Shown: one piece after another, positions 55,798 to 64,000 of the stretch
How positions within the stretch are numbered: position 1 is the first letter of the stretch
Layout of the letters: each line of letters starts with the position of its first letter
Assembly: GCF_000286835.2 (NCBI RefSeq)
Contig: NZ_AJYD02000038.1
Coordinates: 2,898,284 to 2,962,283, forward strand
Source of the DNA: Enterovibrio norvegicus FF-33
GTDB taxonomy: Bacteria > Pseudomonadota > Gammaproteobacteria > Enterobacterales > Vibrionaceae
Direction: 5' to 3'
DNA length: 64,000 bases
Program-made: the position numbers and the translations under genes
The notes under the pieces: model-generated
Seen by the model: the letters and a program-made list of their open reading frames with translations, nothing else
Database searches by the model: none
Told to the model about the DNA's origin: nothing

Positions 55798-57185
55798 TAT
55801 TGGTCTACGGCTAACGTAACTTTTTCTGCTAATCCCTTCTGCCGTATCAATTCGCCTAACGCCTGTTGGGCTTTTTGATCGCCGTGAACAATTCTGATTT
55901 CTTTGGGTTTGGTTTCTATGTCTTCAATGAACGCGAGGAGATCGTTTCTGTCTGCGTGCGCGGAATAGCCTGACATGGTATGTATGTGAGCGTTTACTTC
56001 GATGTGTTCGCCTGAAATTTCGACTTTCTTCATTCCCTGCTGTATGTCTCGTCCCAATGTGCCTCGCGCCTGATAACCTGCAAGAATCACATCGGTTCTT
56101 GAGTCAGGAAGCAGCGCTTGAAGGTAATTGAGGATTCGGCCTCCGTTACACATGCCGCTGGCGGCAATCACGATTGCAGGTTCTCCCGTTTGTTTTAGGC
56201 GGTTCACCAAGCCGATATGATCACCGTGAGTATTGATGGTAATGCATTGATCAAAAGCGAGCGGGTGTCGCCCTGATTCCAACGTGGTTTTGGCTTCTTG
56301 GCTCCACAATTTTTTGAAGGCACGGTATTGCTCTGTCACTTTCGCTGCCATGGGAGAATCGAGAATCACGGGGATGGTTGACCAAGCACGCTTTTCATCT
56401 TCGGTAAGTGACTTAGCAATCATGTTTTCTATATCGAATAGCAGCTCTTGTGTTCGCCCAACGCTAAAAGCCGGAATAATAACCACACCACCGTCAAGCA
56501 GGGACCGATTGATTAATGTTTTTAAGCGTTCGGTTCGCGAAGCAATCGATTCGTGCGTTTTGTCTCCGTAAGTACTTTCGATGACCAATACATCAGCGCG
56601 CTCTGGTGATTTGGGATCGGGCAGTAACGGGGTGTTGCTTGGTCCAAGGTCGCCAGAGAACACCAAAACCTGCTCATCCGGTAATTTCACTTCAATGTAG
56701 GAAGAACCCAAAATGTGCCCCGCCGGTTGAAAGCGAATATCGGCGGTTGTCCCGTACGCGTTAGCGACGCTCGTCCAAGTGCCATATTCTATTGGCTGTG
56801 TGAGGCAACGGATCAGGTTCAAAATGCGCTTTCGCTGCCTCGCTTTCATTCCTAACTGCAAACGAAGCCCATCATCAAGCATCATCGGCATCAGTTTGGC
56901 TGTGGCTTCCGTACAGTATATAGGTGCGCGAAAACCTGCCGCTAATAGCCAAGGTATTCTGCCGATGTGGTCGATATGGGTGTGAGTGACAAGTAACGCA
57001 TCGATATCTTTAACGGGAAAATCGATATTAAGCGGTTTGGTTTCATCGCCCTGAAATAGCCCGCAATCAATGAGCAGCTTACCGTGATGGGTGTCGAGTT
57101 GGTGGCATGAGCCAGTGACGCCCGTTTTTGCGCCATGATGGGTGATGTGGTAGGTGTTTGGGTAGATAGTTTGCATGGTATTCAC
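55797..57185 (-). CDS. Metallo-beta-lactamase/beta-CASP RNA-processing exonuclease
   Basis: At 462 residues it has the catalytic THTHIDHIGR (H68, H70, D72, H73), a further His in FQPAGHILGSSYIEV near 157, the beta-CASP motifs VIIPAFSVGRTQELL near 235 and ASGMCNGGRILNYL near 345, and GYSAHADR near 393. It is a CPSF-73/RNase J-type nuclease, likely acting on RNA in the cytoplasm. It is not an obvious part of polysaccharide synthesis; gene context gives no role. Confidence 0.88.
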   Translation of the reverse strand: MNTMQTIYPNTYHITHHGAKTGVTGSCHQLDTHHGKLLIDCGLFQGDETKPLNIDFPVKDIDALLVTHTHIDHIGRIPWLLAAGFRAPIYCTEATAKLMPMMLDDGLRLQLGMKARQRKRILNLIRCLTQPIEYGTWTSVANAYGTTADIRFQPAGHILGSSYIEVKLPDEQVLVFSGDLGPSNTPLLPDPKSPERADVLVIESTYGDKTHESIASRTERLKTLINRSLLDGGVVIIPAFSVGRTQELLFDIENMIAKSLTEDEKRAWSTIPVILDSPMAAKVTEQYRAFKKLWSQEAKTTLESGRHPLAFDQCITINTHGDHIGLVNRLKQTGEPAIVIAASGMCNGGRILNYLQALLPDSRTDVILAGYQARGTLGRDIQQGMKKVEISGEHIEVNAHIHTMSGYSAHADRNDLLAFIEDIETKPKEIRIVHGDQKAQQALGELIRQKGLAEKVTLAVDQ

Positions 57186-57370
57186 TCCCAGGTGATGAGA
57201 CTGGAAATATTGTCACTCAGTGAAGAGTAACCATGTGAAAAATATTTGTTAGAAGGGAATAAAAACGAGTTTTGAACGCACCTCCGATCAGCCGTTTCAA
57301 CGAAGGTGCGACAAAGTTAACGATGGACATCGCTAACGGATTCGTTCGCCACACGTTGCCGTGTAGGTTA

Positions 57371-57922
57371 TTAGCTTTTGATGCGGTCGCCAGAGCCACT
57401 GCCCGTGACAGTTTGGATAATGTAGGTGAAGTAGTTCTTCACGGACAGGGTTTGGATCATTCGTTGATCCCAATCAGCGAGTTTTTGCGGCGTCGACATG
57501 TCAATGTCATTGACCTGAGCAAGACCTGTCACACCCGGAAGCACATCAAACACGCCTTTAGCTTGTCGCGCTTTTATCAATTCTTCTTGGTTGAATAAGC
57601 AAGGGCGAGGGCCGACTAAGCTCATCTCCCCCTTCACAACATTAATCAACTGCGGCAACTCATCCAACTTGGTTTTGCGCAGAAACGCACCAAACTTGGT
57701 GACTGAAGAAGCACTGGCTAGGTGCGTCGCCACAGACGCGGTGTCGGGTGCCATGGTGCGAAACTTAATCAGCGTGAAAGGCTTTTGATTTTTGCCCACG
57801 CGTGTTTGGCAAAAAATGGGGGATTTTGTATCGAAGTAGCCAACCACGGTGACGAATAATAGCACCGGCCATAAAAACAAGAGGCCGAAGAAGGCGAAAA
57901 GAAAGTCGAGGAGTCTAATCAC
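57371..57922 (-). CDS. PglC-type undecaprenyl-phosphate sugar-1-phosphate transferase
   Basis: The 183-residue monotopic membrane protein has one N-terminal re-entrant hydrophobic helix. The Asp-Glu dyad is in KLDELPQLINV near 103, followed by GEMSLVGPRP and PGVTGLAQVN, the bacterial sugar transferase signature. It would start a repeat unit by adding a phospho-sugar to undecaprenyl phosphate. Adjacent epimerase and WbpM-like genes suggest a 6-deoxy-HexNAc (QuiNAc/FucNAc type) as first sugar, an inference. This is a third possible initiating enzyme beside the two WecA copies. Confidence 0.88.
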   Translation of the reverse strand: MIRLLDFLFAFFGLLFLWPVLLFVTVVGYFDTKSPIFCQTRVGKNQKPFTLIKFRTMAPDTASVATHLASASSVTKFGAFLRKTKLDELPQLINVVKGEMSLVGPRPCLFNQEELIKARQAKGVFDVLPGVTGLAQVNDIDMSTPQKLADWDQRMIQTLSVKNYFTYIIQTVTGSGSGDRIKS

Positions 57923-57944
57923 TATGGAGTTCTCTCTAGTTTTA

Positions 57945-58904
57945 TCACTTGGTGGGGTTTAATGCGTTTAGATACGCATCAACCGTATTGGCAATTCCCT
58001 GTTCAAAACTAACAGGCGGTATCCAATCTAGCGATTCTATCGTATCTGAAATATCCACCTGAAGGTTACCACACAAGCGATTGGCAATATCCGATTTTCC
58101 TAGTGTGTTCGCCACGAAATGGATAGCGCGTTCAGGTATGGGTAGTAGTCGATTTGGCTTTTTCATGCTCTTGGCGATTTGTTTTAGCAGCCTTGTGGTA
58201 GAAACATCATCGTTATCTGAAACCAGAAAGGTCTTTCCTGCGGCGTTTGGATGTGTGCAGCAGGTTATTATCAATGATACTAGGTTATCAATATAAACAA
58301 GGCTTCTGTGGTTGTTGATTGCACCGAGTGGCAACGGGATGCCTCTGCGCACGATATTCATCATGGATTGAAAATTAGCTTTTACTCCCTCGCCATACAC
58401 GAGCGGCGGGCGAATAATAACGACTTCCAGCCCCGTCTGTTCGGCGATCGCTTTCAAACCTATTTCTGCTTCGTATTTACTTAAGCCGTAGGAGTCACTT
58501 GGCGGTTGTGAAACGTCAGGAACGAACGCTTGTTCAGGGGAGGTCTGTTCGCCATTCACTTTAATGGAGCTGATAAAAACAAAACGTTTAACGCCGGCGT
58601 CAGCCGCCTGACGGGCAAGATTCAACGTCCCGAATCTATTTGTCTCCCGATAGGCTTGAAGAACGTCGGCACCACTTTTTGCCTCTTTCATTTGATGAAC
58701 ACGAGCAGCGCAATGTACGATGCAGTCGATATCTTGGAGATGCGCAGACCAATCCGTGTTGGTTTGAATATCGCTGACAATGGTATCGTCAGTCTTCAAT
58801 GCTAGATCTCTGACTTGCTTCTTCACGCCCCAGTTTTCGTGTTTGGCAGCGCTTGATACGCGACGGCCAACAAAGCCATTTGCGCCTGTGACGAGTAACT
58901 TCAC
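57945..58904 (-). CDS. NAD-dependent sugar epimerase/reductase (WbpV-like)
   Basis: The 319-residue extended SDR protein has VTGANGFVGRRV (5-16), FISSIKVNGE near 112 and Y-x3-K in YGLSKYEAE near 139. It resembles the C4 reductases that act after WbpM in UDP-QuiNAc/FucNAc synthesis. It lies 22 nt before the sugar transferase, and probably forms a two-gene leftward operon with it. The exact product is uncertain. Confidence 0.82.
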   Translation of the reverse strand: MKLLVTGANGFVGRRVSSAAKHENWGVKKQVRDLALKTDDTIVSDIQTNTDWSAHLQDIDCIVHCAARVHQMKEAKSGADVLQAYRETNRFGTLNLARQAADAGVKRFVFISSIKVNGEQTSPEQAFVPDVSQPPSDSYGLSKYEAEIGLKAIAEQTGLEVVIIRPPLVYGEGVKANFQSMMNIVRRGIPLPLGAINNHRSLVYIDNLVSLIITCCTHPNAAGKTFLVSDNDDVSTTRLLKQIAKSMKKPNRLLPIPERAIHFVANTLGKSDIANRLCGNLQVDISDTIESLDWIPPVSFEQGIANTVDAYLNALNPTK

Positions 58905-59062
58905 CCTAATTCCTGCATTTATTGGTGTTCATGCCAATATTCTACCACCCAACACTGGCGAGTCGCACTAAAGGTACTTACAATGGGGCCATAACGAATA
59001 AATACATGTTTTAGTTCGCCCAATTGTTGCTGCCAACGTCTACGAGAGTTACCAAAAACCTA

Positions 59063-60946
59063 ATGTTTACGCCGATCCAACTGCTTCTCAGTGCACATCG
59101 TAAGAACAAGCGAATCATCAGTGTCATCTACGATATTTTCGCTGTGACTCTTTCGCTCTACTTCGCCATGGCGCTGCGCCTAGATACTCTGATTTTCCAC
59201 ATTGGGACAGAAGAATTTCTTTGCCTAATGGTGACATGCGCAGTGACGATTTTCAGTTTTGTCAAACTGGGCATGTATCGTGCCATTCTTCGGTATATGA
59301 TGATGCCTGCGATAGGAAATATCTTCATTGCTGTCATCATCTCGGCAGTCACTCTGGCTATAAGCGGCTTTTTCTTTCAAGCGTTTGTGCCAAGGAGTGT
59401 GCCTTTCATATACGCAGGCCTAGCAATACTGACGCTTGGTGCGCCACGCATTTTCATTCGTACCATTTACTATCACTACTACCGTAGAAAAAAACCCAAT
59501 GTATTTATCTATGGTGCTGGTTCAACGGGACGCGATCTTGCCTACGCACTGATACAAGGCGGCGAATATCACCCTGTGGCATTTTTGGATGATGACCCCA
59601 AAAAAGCAGGGCAAATATTGACTGGTGTAAGAATTCACCCAGCGTCGGAATTTGGTAACCTTCTCTCGTTGTACCAACCTGTAAAGCTGCTACTTGCCAT
59701 CAACAACATTAGCAAGGGCGATCGCTTAAGGCTTGTTGATGAATTGTCTCATTGGCCGATTGAGGTGCAATCTGTTCCTTCTGTTGAAGATATAGCTGCT
59801 GGCAAGGCAAGTGTTACCGATATTAAAGATTTGGATATTGCCGACCTTCTCGGAAGAGAACCTGTTTCTCCCGATGTGGAGCTACTGCAAAAAAACATTG
59901 CTGGTAAAAGCGTTTTGGTAACTGGCGCTGGTGGGTCTATCGGCTCTGAACTATGCAGACAAATTCTTGCTCAGCACCCAAAAACGCTAGTTCTGTTTGA
60001 ACTAAACGAATACAACCTTTATGCCATTCATCAAGAACTCGAAACGGCAAGAAACAACCTCGGGTTAAACACTGTTTTGGTTGCCGCTTTAGGCTCAGTA
60101 CAAAAAGAGAACCGATTAACCAAGCTAATGACAGCGCACCAAGTCGAATCTGTATACCATTCTGCAGCTTATAAGCACGTTCCGCTTGTCGAAGACAACG
60201 TGATTGAAGGCATTCGAAATAACGTTTTTGGCACACTCGCATGTGCGAATGCTGCGATTGCAACAGGCGTTAAAAACTTCACGCTGATCTCTACCGATAA
60301 AGCCGTACGCCCTACCAACATTATGGGCGCAAGCAAACGAATGGCTGAATTAGTGCTTCAGGCCCTTGCTGATCGTGGCACTGAGACAAGTTTCACCATG
60401 GTTCGCTTTGGCAATGTATTGGGATCTTCTGGCTCTGTTGTCCCCCTCTTCAAAAAACAAATTCGTAAAGGTGGGCCAGTAACCGTTACCCACCCAGAAA
60501 TTACACGCTATTTCATGCTCATCCCAGAAGCTGCTCAGTTGGTTATTCAAGCAGGTGCAATGGGACACAACGGACAGGTGTTTGTTTTAGATATGGGCGA
60601 TCCAGTGAAAATCGTTGACCTTGCGAAGCGCATGATCAAACTGATGGGGATGAAGAGCTATCTCTCAGATAACGGTGAAACCGATGCAGATGGCGACATA
60701 GAGATCCGTTTTACAGGGTTAAGGCCAGGCGAAAAGCTTTATGAAGAGTTGCTGATTGGGGATAACGTGGAAGGTACGAGCCATCAAAAGATCATGACGG
60801 CTTGTGAAGCCAAATTAGGCTGGAAGGAAATGGAAGCACTAATCAGTGAACTAGACGTTTGTTGCCATAATTTTGATACCGACTGTATCAAACGAATATT
60901 GCTGGAAGCCCCTACTGGGTATAAGCCGAATGAGGTAGTTTGCTAA
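59063..60946 (+). CDS. WbpM/PglF-like nucleotide-sugar 4,6-dehydratase
   Basis: I favour ATG 59063 over an upstream ATG, giving 627 residues. Four membrane helices occupy about 20-130; a first Rossmann-like domain has YGAGSTGRDLAYAL near 151. The catalytic SDR domain starts with VTGAGGSIGSELCRQ near 298 and has STDKAVRPTNIMGASKR near 422. It converts UDP-GlcNAc to the 4-keto-6-deoxy sugar at the inner membrane. Full length for WbpM/CapD. Divergent from the epimerase/sugar transferase pair that would use its product. Confidence 0.9.
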   Translation: MFTPIQLLLSAHRKNKRIISVIYDIFAVTLSLYFAMALRLDTLIFHIGTEEFLCLMVTCAVTIFSFVKLGMYRAILRYMMMPAIGNIFIAVIISAVTLAISGFFFQAFVPRSVPFIYAGLAILTLGAPRIFIRTIYYHYYRRKKPNVFIYGAGSTGRDLAYALIQGGEYHPVAFLDDDPKKAGQILTGVRIHPASEFGNLLSLYQPVKLLLAINNISKGDRLRLVDELSHWPIEVQSVPSVEDIAAGKASVTDIKDLDIADLLGREPVSPDVELLQKNIAGKSVLVTGAGGSIGSELCRQILAQHPKTLVLFELNEYNLYAIHQELETARNNLGLNTVLVAALGSVQKENRLTKLMTAHQVESVYHSAAYKHVPLVEDNVIEGIRNNVFGTLACANAAIATGVKNFTLISTDKAVRPTNIMGASKRMAELVLQALADRGTETSFTMVRFGNVLGSSGSVVPLFKKQIRKGGPVTVTHPEITRYFMLIPEAAQLVIQAGAMGHNGQVFVLDMGDPVKIVDLAKRMIKLMGMKSYLSDNGETDADGDIEIRFTGLRPGEKLYEELLIGDNVEGTSHQKIMTACEAKLGWKEMEALISELDVCCHNFDTDCIKRILLEAPTGYKPNEVVC

Positions 60947-61704
60947 TGGCTCTATTCATTTCAGTCATCAATCACTCACATGATGAGATGATATGCGCTA
61001 GCGACACACTTAAGACATTAGCAAAGCACCATACGGTTGTTGTCCGCTCTAACACGTTTCCCTCAGAGAGCCTCGTCGCTTATACAAGTAATGCTGGAAT
61101 TGAACTGATTGTTGGCGAAAAGCCAATGGGTTTTGGCGCCAACAACAATGCGGTATATCGATTTTGCAAAGAAAAGCTCAACATTCAGCCTAACGATTAT
61201 TTTTTGGTATTGAACCCTGATGTTGATATCTGGCCAGAGAGCATTGAAAAGTTACTTGACTTGGCAAAAACCTACGAGTCCGATATCTCTGCTATCAACC
61301 TATACAAAGATGCCCAATTCACAGAGTATGATAACTCTATCAGGTATTACCATAAGCTGTTGTCACCAATTAAATCGCTTCTAGGCTACAAAAGAACGGA
61401 TATCTATAATAAAGACGACATCAAAGAGCCTATTACTATCGAGTGGGCTGCTGGATCGTTCTTGCTCTTTAAAAGTGAATCGTATGAAAAGCTAAAGGGC
61501 TTTGATGAAAAGTATTTTATGTATTTTGAAGATGCGGATATTTGCAGAAGAGCAAATGAGACTGGGATGAATGTTATGTATTTTCCTTCTGTAAGAGCTG
61601 TTCATTATGCGTCTCATCAGAATAGAAAGTTCATGTCGAAGCATTTTATTTGGTATGCGAGTAGTTTGTGGCGATATCATTTCAAGAATCAATTGGCACA
61701 TTAA
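60946..61704 (+). CDS. Family 2 glycosyltransferase (rhamnosyltransferase-like)
   Basis: The start at ATG 60946 overlaps the preceding TAA (TAATG) with GAGGTAG upstream, so it is translationally coupled to the WbpM-like gene. The protein of about 252 residues has GFGANNNAVYRF near 60, NPDVDIWP near 90 and WAAGSFLLFKSESYEKLKGFDEKYFMYFEDADICRR near 168-203 in two parts, typical of WbbL-like enzymes. It adds a sugar to the growing repeat unit. A strong terminator follows. Confidence 0.85.
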   Translation: MALFISVINHSHDEMICASDTLKTLAKHHTVVVRSNTFPSESLVAYTSNAGIELIVGEKPMGFGANNNAVYRFCKEKLNIQPNDYFLVLNPDVDIWPESIEKLLDLAKTYESDISAINLYKDAQFTEYDNSIRYYHKLLSPIKSLLGYKRTDIYNKDDIKEPITIEWAAGSFLLFKSESYEKLKGFDEKYFMYFEDADICRRANETGMNVMYFPSVRAVHYASHQNRKFMSKHFIWYASSLWRYHFKNQLAH

Positions 61705-61717
61705 CTCTTTCCTAACG

Positions 61718-61748
61718 GCAAGAAGCTATATCTGATATAGCTTCTTGC
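61718..61748. terminator. Bidirectional terminator between the glycosyltransferase and wecB
   Basis: A 15-bp perfect stem, GCAAGAAGCTATATC against GATATAGCTTCTTGC, with a one-base centre, lies between converging genes. Confidence 0.8.
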
Positions 61749-61765
61749 TTAACTGCTAGCGATTG

Positions 61766-62896
61766 CTAGTATTTTGACGCAATCGCGTCTGCTATTCGCT
61801 GCGAAGCCAACCCGTCTCCATAAGGATTGTGAGCAAAGCTCATCAGCCGATATGCTTCTACATCATTCAACAATGTAGATACTTGATCGACGATCAAGCT
61901 AACATCCGTACCGACCAACTTCACAGTTCCGGCCTCTAGTGCTTCTGGTCGTTCAGTTGTATTTCGCATTACTAGAACCGGCTTACCAAGAGAAGGGGCT
62001 TCTTCTTGGATGCCACCAGAATCAGTAAGAATGATGGTTGAGCGGTTCATCAGATATACGAATGGAAGATAGTCCAAAGGTTCTATCAAGTGGACATTAT
62101 TCTTTCCTGATAAATAGCGATTAACTGGCTCTCTGACATTTGGGTTCAAATGTACAGGATAGACAAACTCAACGTTAGGGTACTTAGTAGAGAGAATCGA
62201 GATAGATTCACAAATTCGCTCGAATCCTCCACCAAAACTCTCCCTTCTATGGCCAGTGATAAGTACTACCTTGTTATCTGGATTCAAGAAATTAAACTGG
62301 CTTTCTAGTTCATCACCAAGATCATGATTAACTTCAAGTTTCTCCTTGACCATCAATAGAGAATCAATCACAGTGTTGCCGGTGACAATTATGTCATCTG
62401 CACATACACTTTCACGAAGCAAGTTGTCTTGAGATGTCTCTGTCGGCGCAAAATGCAGACTAGCTAAACAGCCCGTGACTTTGCGATTGCCTTCTTCCGG
62501 CCAAGGCGAATATATATTGTTCGTTCGAAGACCAGCCTCTACGTGACCAACTTTTATCTGCTGATAATATGCCGCTAGAGTGGTGGCAAGCGTTGTAGCT
62601 GTATCACCATGCACAAGTACATAATCAGGCTTGAATTCAGCCAATACTTCACGGAGCCCCTGCAAGATAGCAGTAGTCACATCGGTAAGATCCTGACCTG
62701 GCTTCATTATATTGAGATCATAATCCGGAACAATGTCGAACAGTTCCAATACTTGATCCAACATTTGCCTGTGTTGACCAGTGACACATACCTGCCCTTC
62801 AAATCTAGGATCATTTTTTATAGCTTCTACTACAGGAGCCATTTTGATTGCTTCTGGGCGAGTCCCAAAAACGGATAATACTTTTATTTTGTTCAC
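61766..62896 (-). CDS. wecB: UDP-N-acetylglucosamine 2-epimerase (non-hydrolysing)
   Basis: The 376-residue protein starts [18 protein letters not shown], with GQHRQML near 40, HGDTATT near 95, HVEAGLRT near 117, GHRRES near 214 and DSGGIQEE near 290. All are family signatures. It converts UDP-GlcNAc to UDP-ManNAc, a precursor for enterobacterial-common-antigen-like or capsule sugars. It lies leftward, 21 nt after an acyltransferase gene, and may be in an operon with it. Confidence 0.95.
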   Translation of the reverse strand: MNKIKVLSVFGTRPEAIKMAPVVEAIKNDPRFEGQVCVTGQHRQMLDQVLELFDIVPDYDLNIMKPGQDLTDVTTAILQGLREVLAEFKPDYVLVHGDTATTLATTLAAYYQQIKVGHVEAGLRTNNIYSPWPEEGNRKVTGCLASLHFAPTETSQDNLLRESVCADDIIVTGNTVIDSLLMVKEKLEVNHDLGDELESQFNFLNPDNKVVLITGHRRESFGGGFERICESISILSTKYPNVEFVYPVHLNPNVREPVNRYLSGKNNVHLIEPLDYLPFVYLMNRSTIILTDSGGIQEEAPSLGKPVLVMRNTTERPEALEAGTVKLVGTDVSLIVDQVSTLLNDVEAYRLMSFAHNPYGDGLASQRIADAIASKY

Positions 62897-62917
62897 TGAT
62901 TAACCTTTAATACTGGT

Positions 62918-63988
62918 TTAATTGGACACGTTAAAAGTGTAACAATTCATTTTGGGAAATATTGCCGACCTTGCAAAGCTACTAACAGTCTTTTCAACTA
63001 AATGCCAAGAAAGAAAAGACAGCACCATTGTAAGAAAAACTACAAACAACAGGTAGTAATAGAAGCCAAGCTCAGAAAAGAATATATAAGATAGTTGAGA
63101 TACTGGGTATGCGTACAGGTAAAAACCATATGAATAATCGTTTTTTAAATTAAAATCAAGATACCTTCTCAAAACATAGCCAGAAGAAATTACCAGATAA
63201 GAAAGCAACATTGAAATCACAATTGATGGCCACTCAAACCTATACTTAACAACGAGTATAGATGTGATAACAACAAGTATAGGAGAAACAGGGATAAACT
63301 TTCTGTTCACATACAAAAAACACCCCAAAAGAAAGTAAAACAATAATGAAACAGAACCAGGTACAGGGAAAATTACGCTGTAAAAATCAGGGAACTTGAA
63401 GTTTACAAATACAGTAATAAAAAGAAATGAGTTAAACACAGACTTCCTTTTTGTTAACCCTAACATTACTATTAAAAGCGCTACAACATATGCTCTAACT
63501 TCAACTGGCAGCGTCCACAAAGATCCGTTAATAGCTTTGTCTGGATTATTTTCAAACACGCCGGCGATAGTGAACTTCAGAGTGTCTAAAATTGAATTTA
63601 TTTTCAAGTACTCCTTTGCTTCAATAGTAAAAACAAATGAGATCCAGTTTAAATCCATTGCTATTGGAATAATGAAAACAATTGTTGTAAAATTACACAA
63701 GATTAATGCAGGGTATATACGGATAAATCTAGCAAGTATATATTGTGGGAAACTTCTGTCCATTGCACTTTTTATTATAAAAAATCCACTAATAGTGAAA
63801 AAAATATAGACGGCAAATGTTCCGGTGTAAACACCAGTCCGTTGCGTAAATGGGTCTGCCCCTAAACCATATATGTGATATGAGTGAGCATATAGAACTA
63901 AAAAAGAAGCTAAAAACCTAAATATTATAAACAAGTCTTTTTTGCTATCCACAGCATCTGACAAACTTGAATTATGGAAAAACAACAT
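62918..63988 (-). CDS. Acyltransferase-3 family membrane protein
   Basis: About 356 residues with ten or so membrane helices. The motif region FIIFRFLASFLVLYAHS near 22 contains the conserved R and H of OafA/YrhL-like enzymes, and FFTISGFFI near 60 and NGSLWTLPVEVRAY near 155 follow. These proteins move acyl groups, often acetyl, onto surface sugars. The ATG at 63988 is chosen, but the frame continues to the window edge, so the true start could lie outside. Confidence 0.82.
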   Translation of the reverse strand: MLFFHNSSLSDAVDSKKDLFIIFRFLASFLVLYAHSYHIYGLGADPFTQRTGVYTGTFAVYIFFTISGFFIIKSAMDRSFPQYILARFIRIYPALILCNFTTIVFIIPIAMDLNWISFVFTIEAKEYLKINSILDTLKFTIAGVFENNPDKAINGSLWTLPVEVRAYVVALLIVMLGLTKRKSVFNSFLFITVFVNFKFPDFYSVIFPVPGSVSLLFYFLLGCFLYVNRKFIPVSPILVVITSILVVKYRFEWPSIVISMLLSYLVISSGYVLRRYLDFNLKNDYSYGFYLYAYPVSQLSYIFFSELGFYYYLLFVVFLTMVLSFLSWHLVEKTVSSFARSAIFPKMNCYTFNVSN

Positions 63989-64000
63989 CAATCTATGTCT

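Overview
The window looks like Vibrionaceae chromosome. The group 4 capsule-type gfcABCD genes sit back to back with a large OtnA/WbfF-like export protein, the polysaccharide operon has a JUMPstart/ops leader, and attC sites of the Vibrio integron type are present. The exact genus cannot be fixed from sequence alone. No rRNA or CRISPR array was seen.

Region 1 (1 to about 18,520) is the right-hand part of a genomic island. Its edge genes (12,557-17,995) match the gamma-mobile-trio layout gmtY-gmtZ-gmtX: a tyrosine recombinase, a very large second recombinase-like protein and a small coiled-coil protein. The cargo, from left to right, is: a Septu-like ATPase/HNH pair cut by the window edge; a short run of integron gene cassettes with recognisable attC sites (transglutaminase-like, PIN and DUF2971 proteins); a C-protein-like regulator diverging from a winged-helix/coiled-coil protein and an SF2 helicase; an ABC-three-component (ABC-3C) operon of nuclease, middle component and SMC-like ATPase; and a small exported protein.

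The island ends in tRNA-Arg sequence. A chromosomal tRNA-Arg(UCU) gene is broken in its T-loop at about 18,519. Just inside the island lies a complete tRNA-Arg(UCU) gene interrupted in the anticodon loop by a 236-nt group I intron. The element therefore seems to destroy a tRNA gene and supply an intron-bearing replacement.

Region 2 (18,600-22,660) is ordinary chromosome: an MgtC-like fragment, an MFS transporter, a trypsin-like lipoprotein and folD.

Region 3 (23,000-64,000) is a surface polysaccharide locus. It starts with wecA, ugd, vanZ-like, galE, a decayed galR-like gene, two unknown exported proteins, a second wecA, galU and a second ugd. A long leftward operon follows (read from about 50,570 down): outer-membrane barrel, export protein, Wzz, Wzx, DUF2264, glycosyltransferases, Wzy, and GDP-L-fucose synthesis (gmd, fcl, gmm, manC, manB). 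It is preceded by JUMPstart/ops, so RfaH-type antitermination is expected. gfcABCD run rightward from 51,654. Then come a beta-CASP nuclease, a PglC-type sugar transferase with an epimerase, a WbpM-like dehydratase, a glycosyltransferase, wecB and an acyltransferase. Together these would make, assemble and export a fucose-containing, Wzy-dependent capsule or O-antigen. Short intergenic repeats (GATTACG heptamers, CCTAGGAC-rich tracts) mark module joints, one pair flanking a four-helix-bundle (S23/IVP family) gene.
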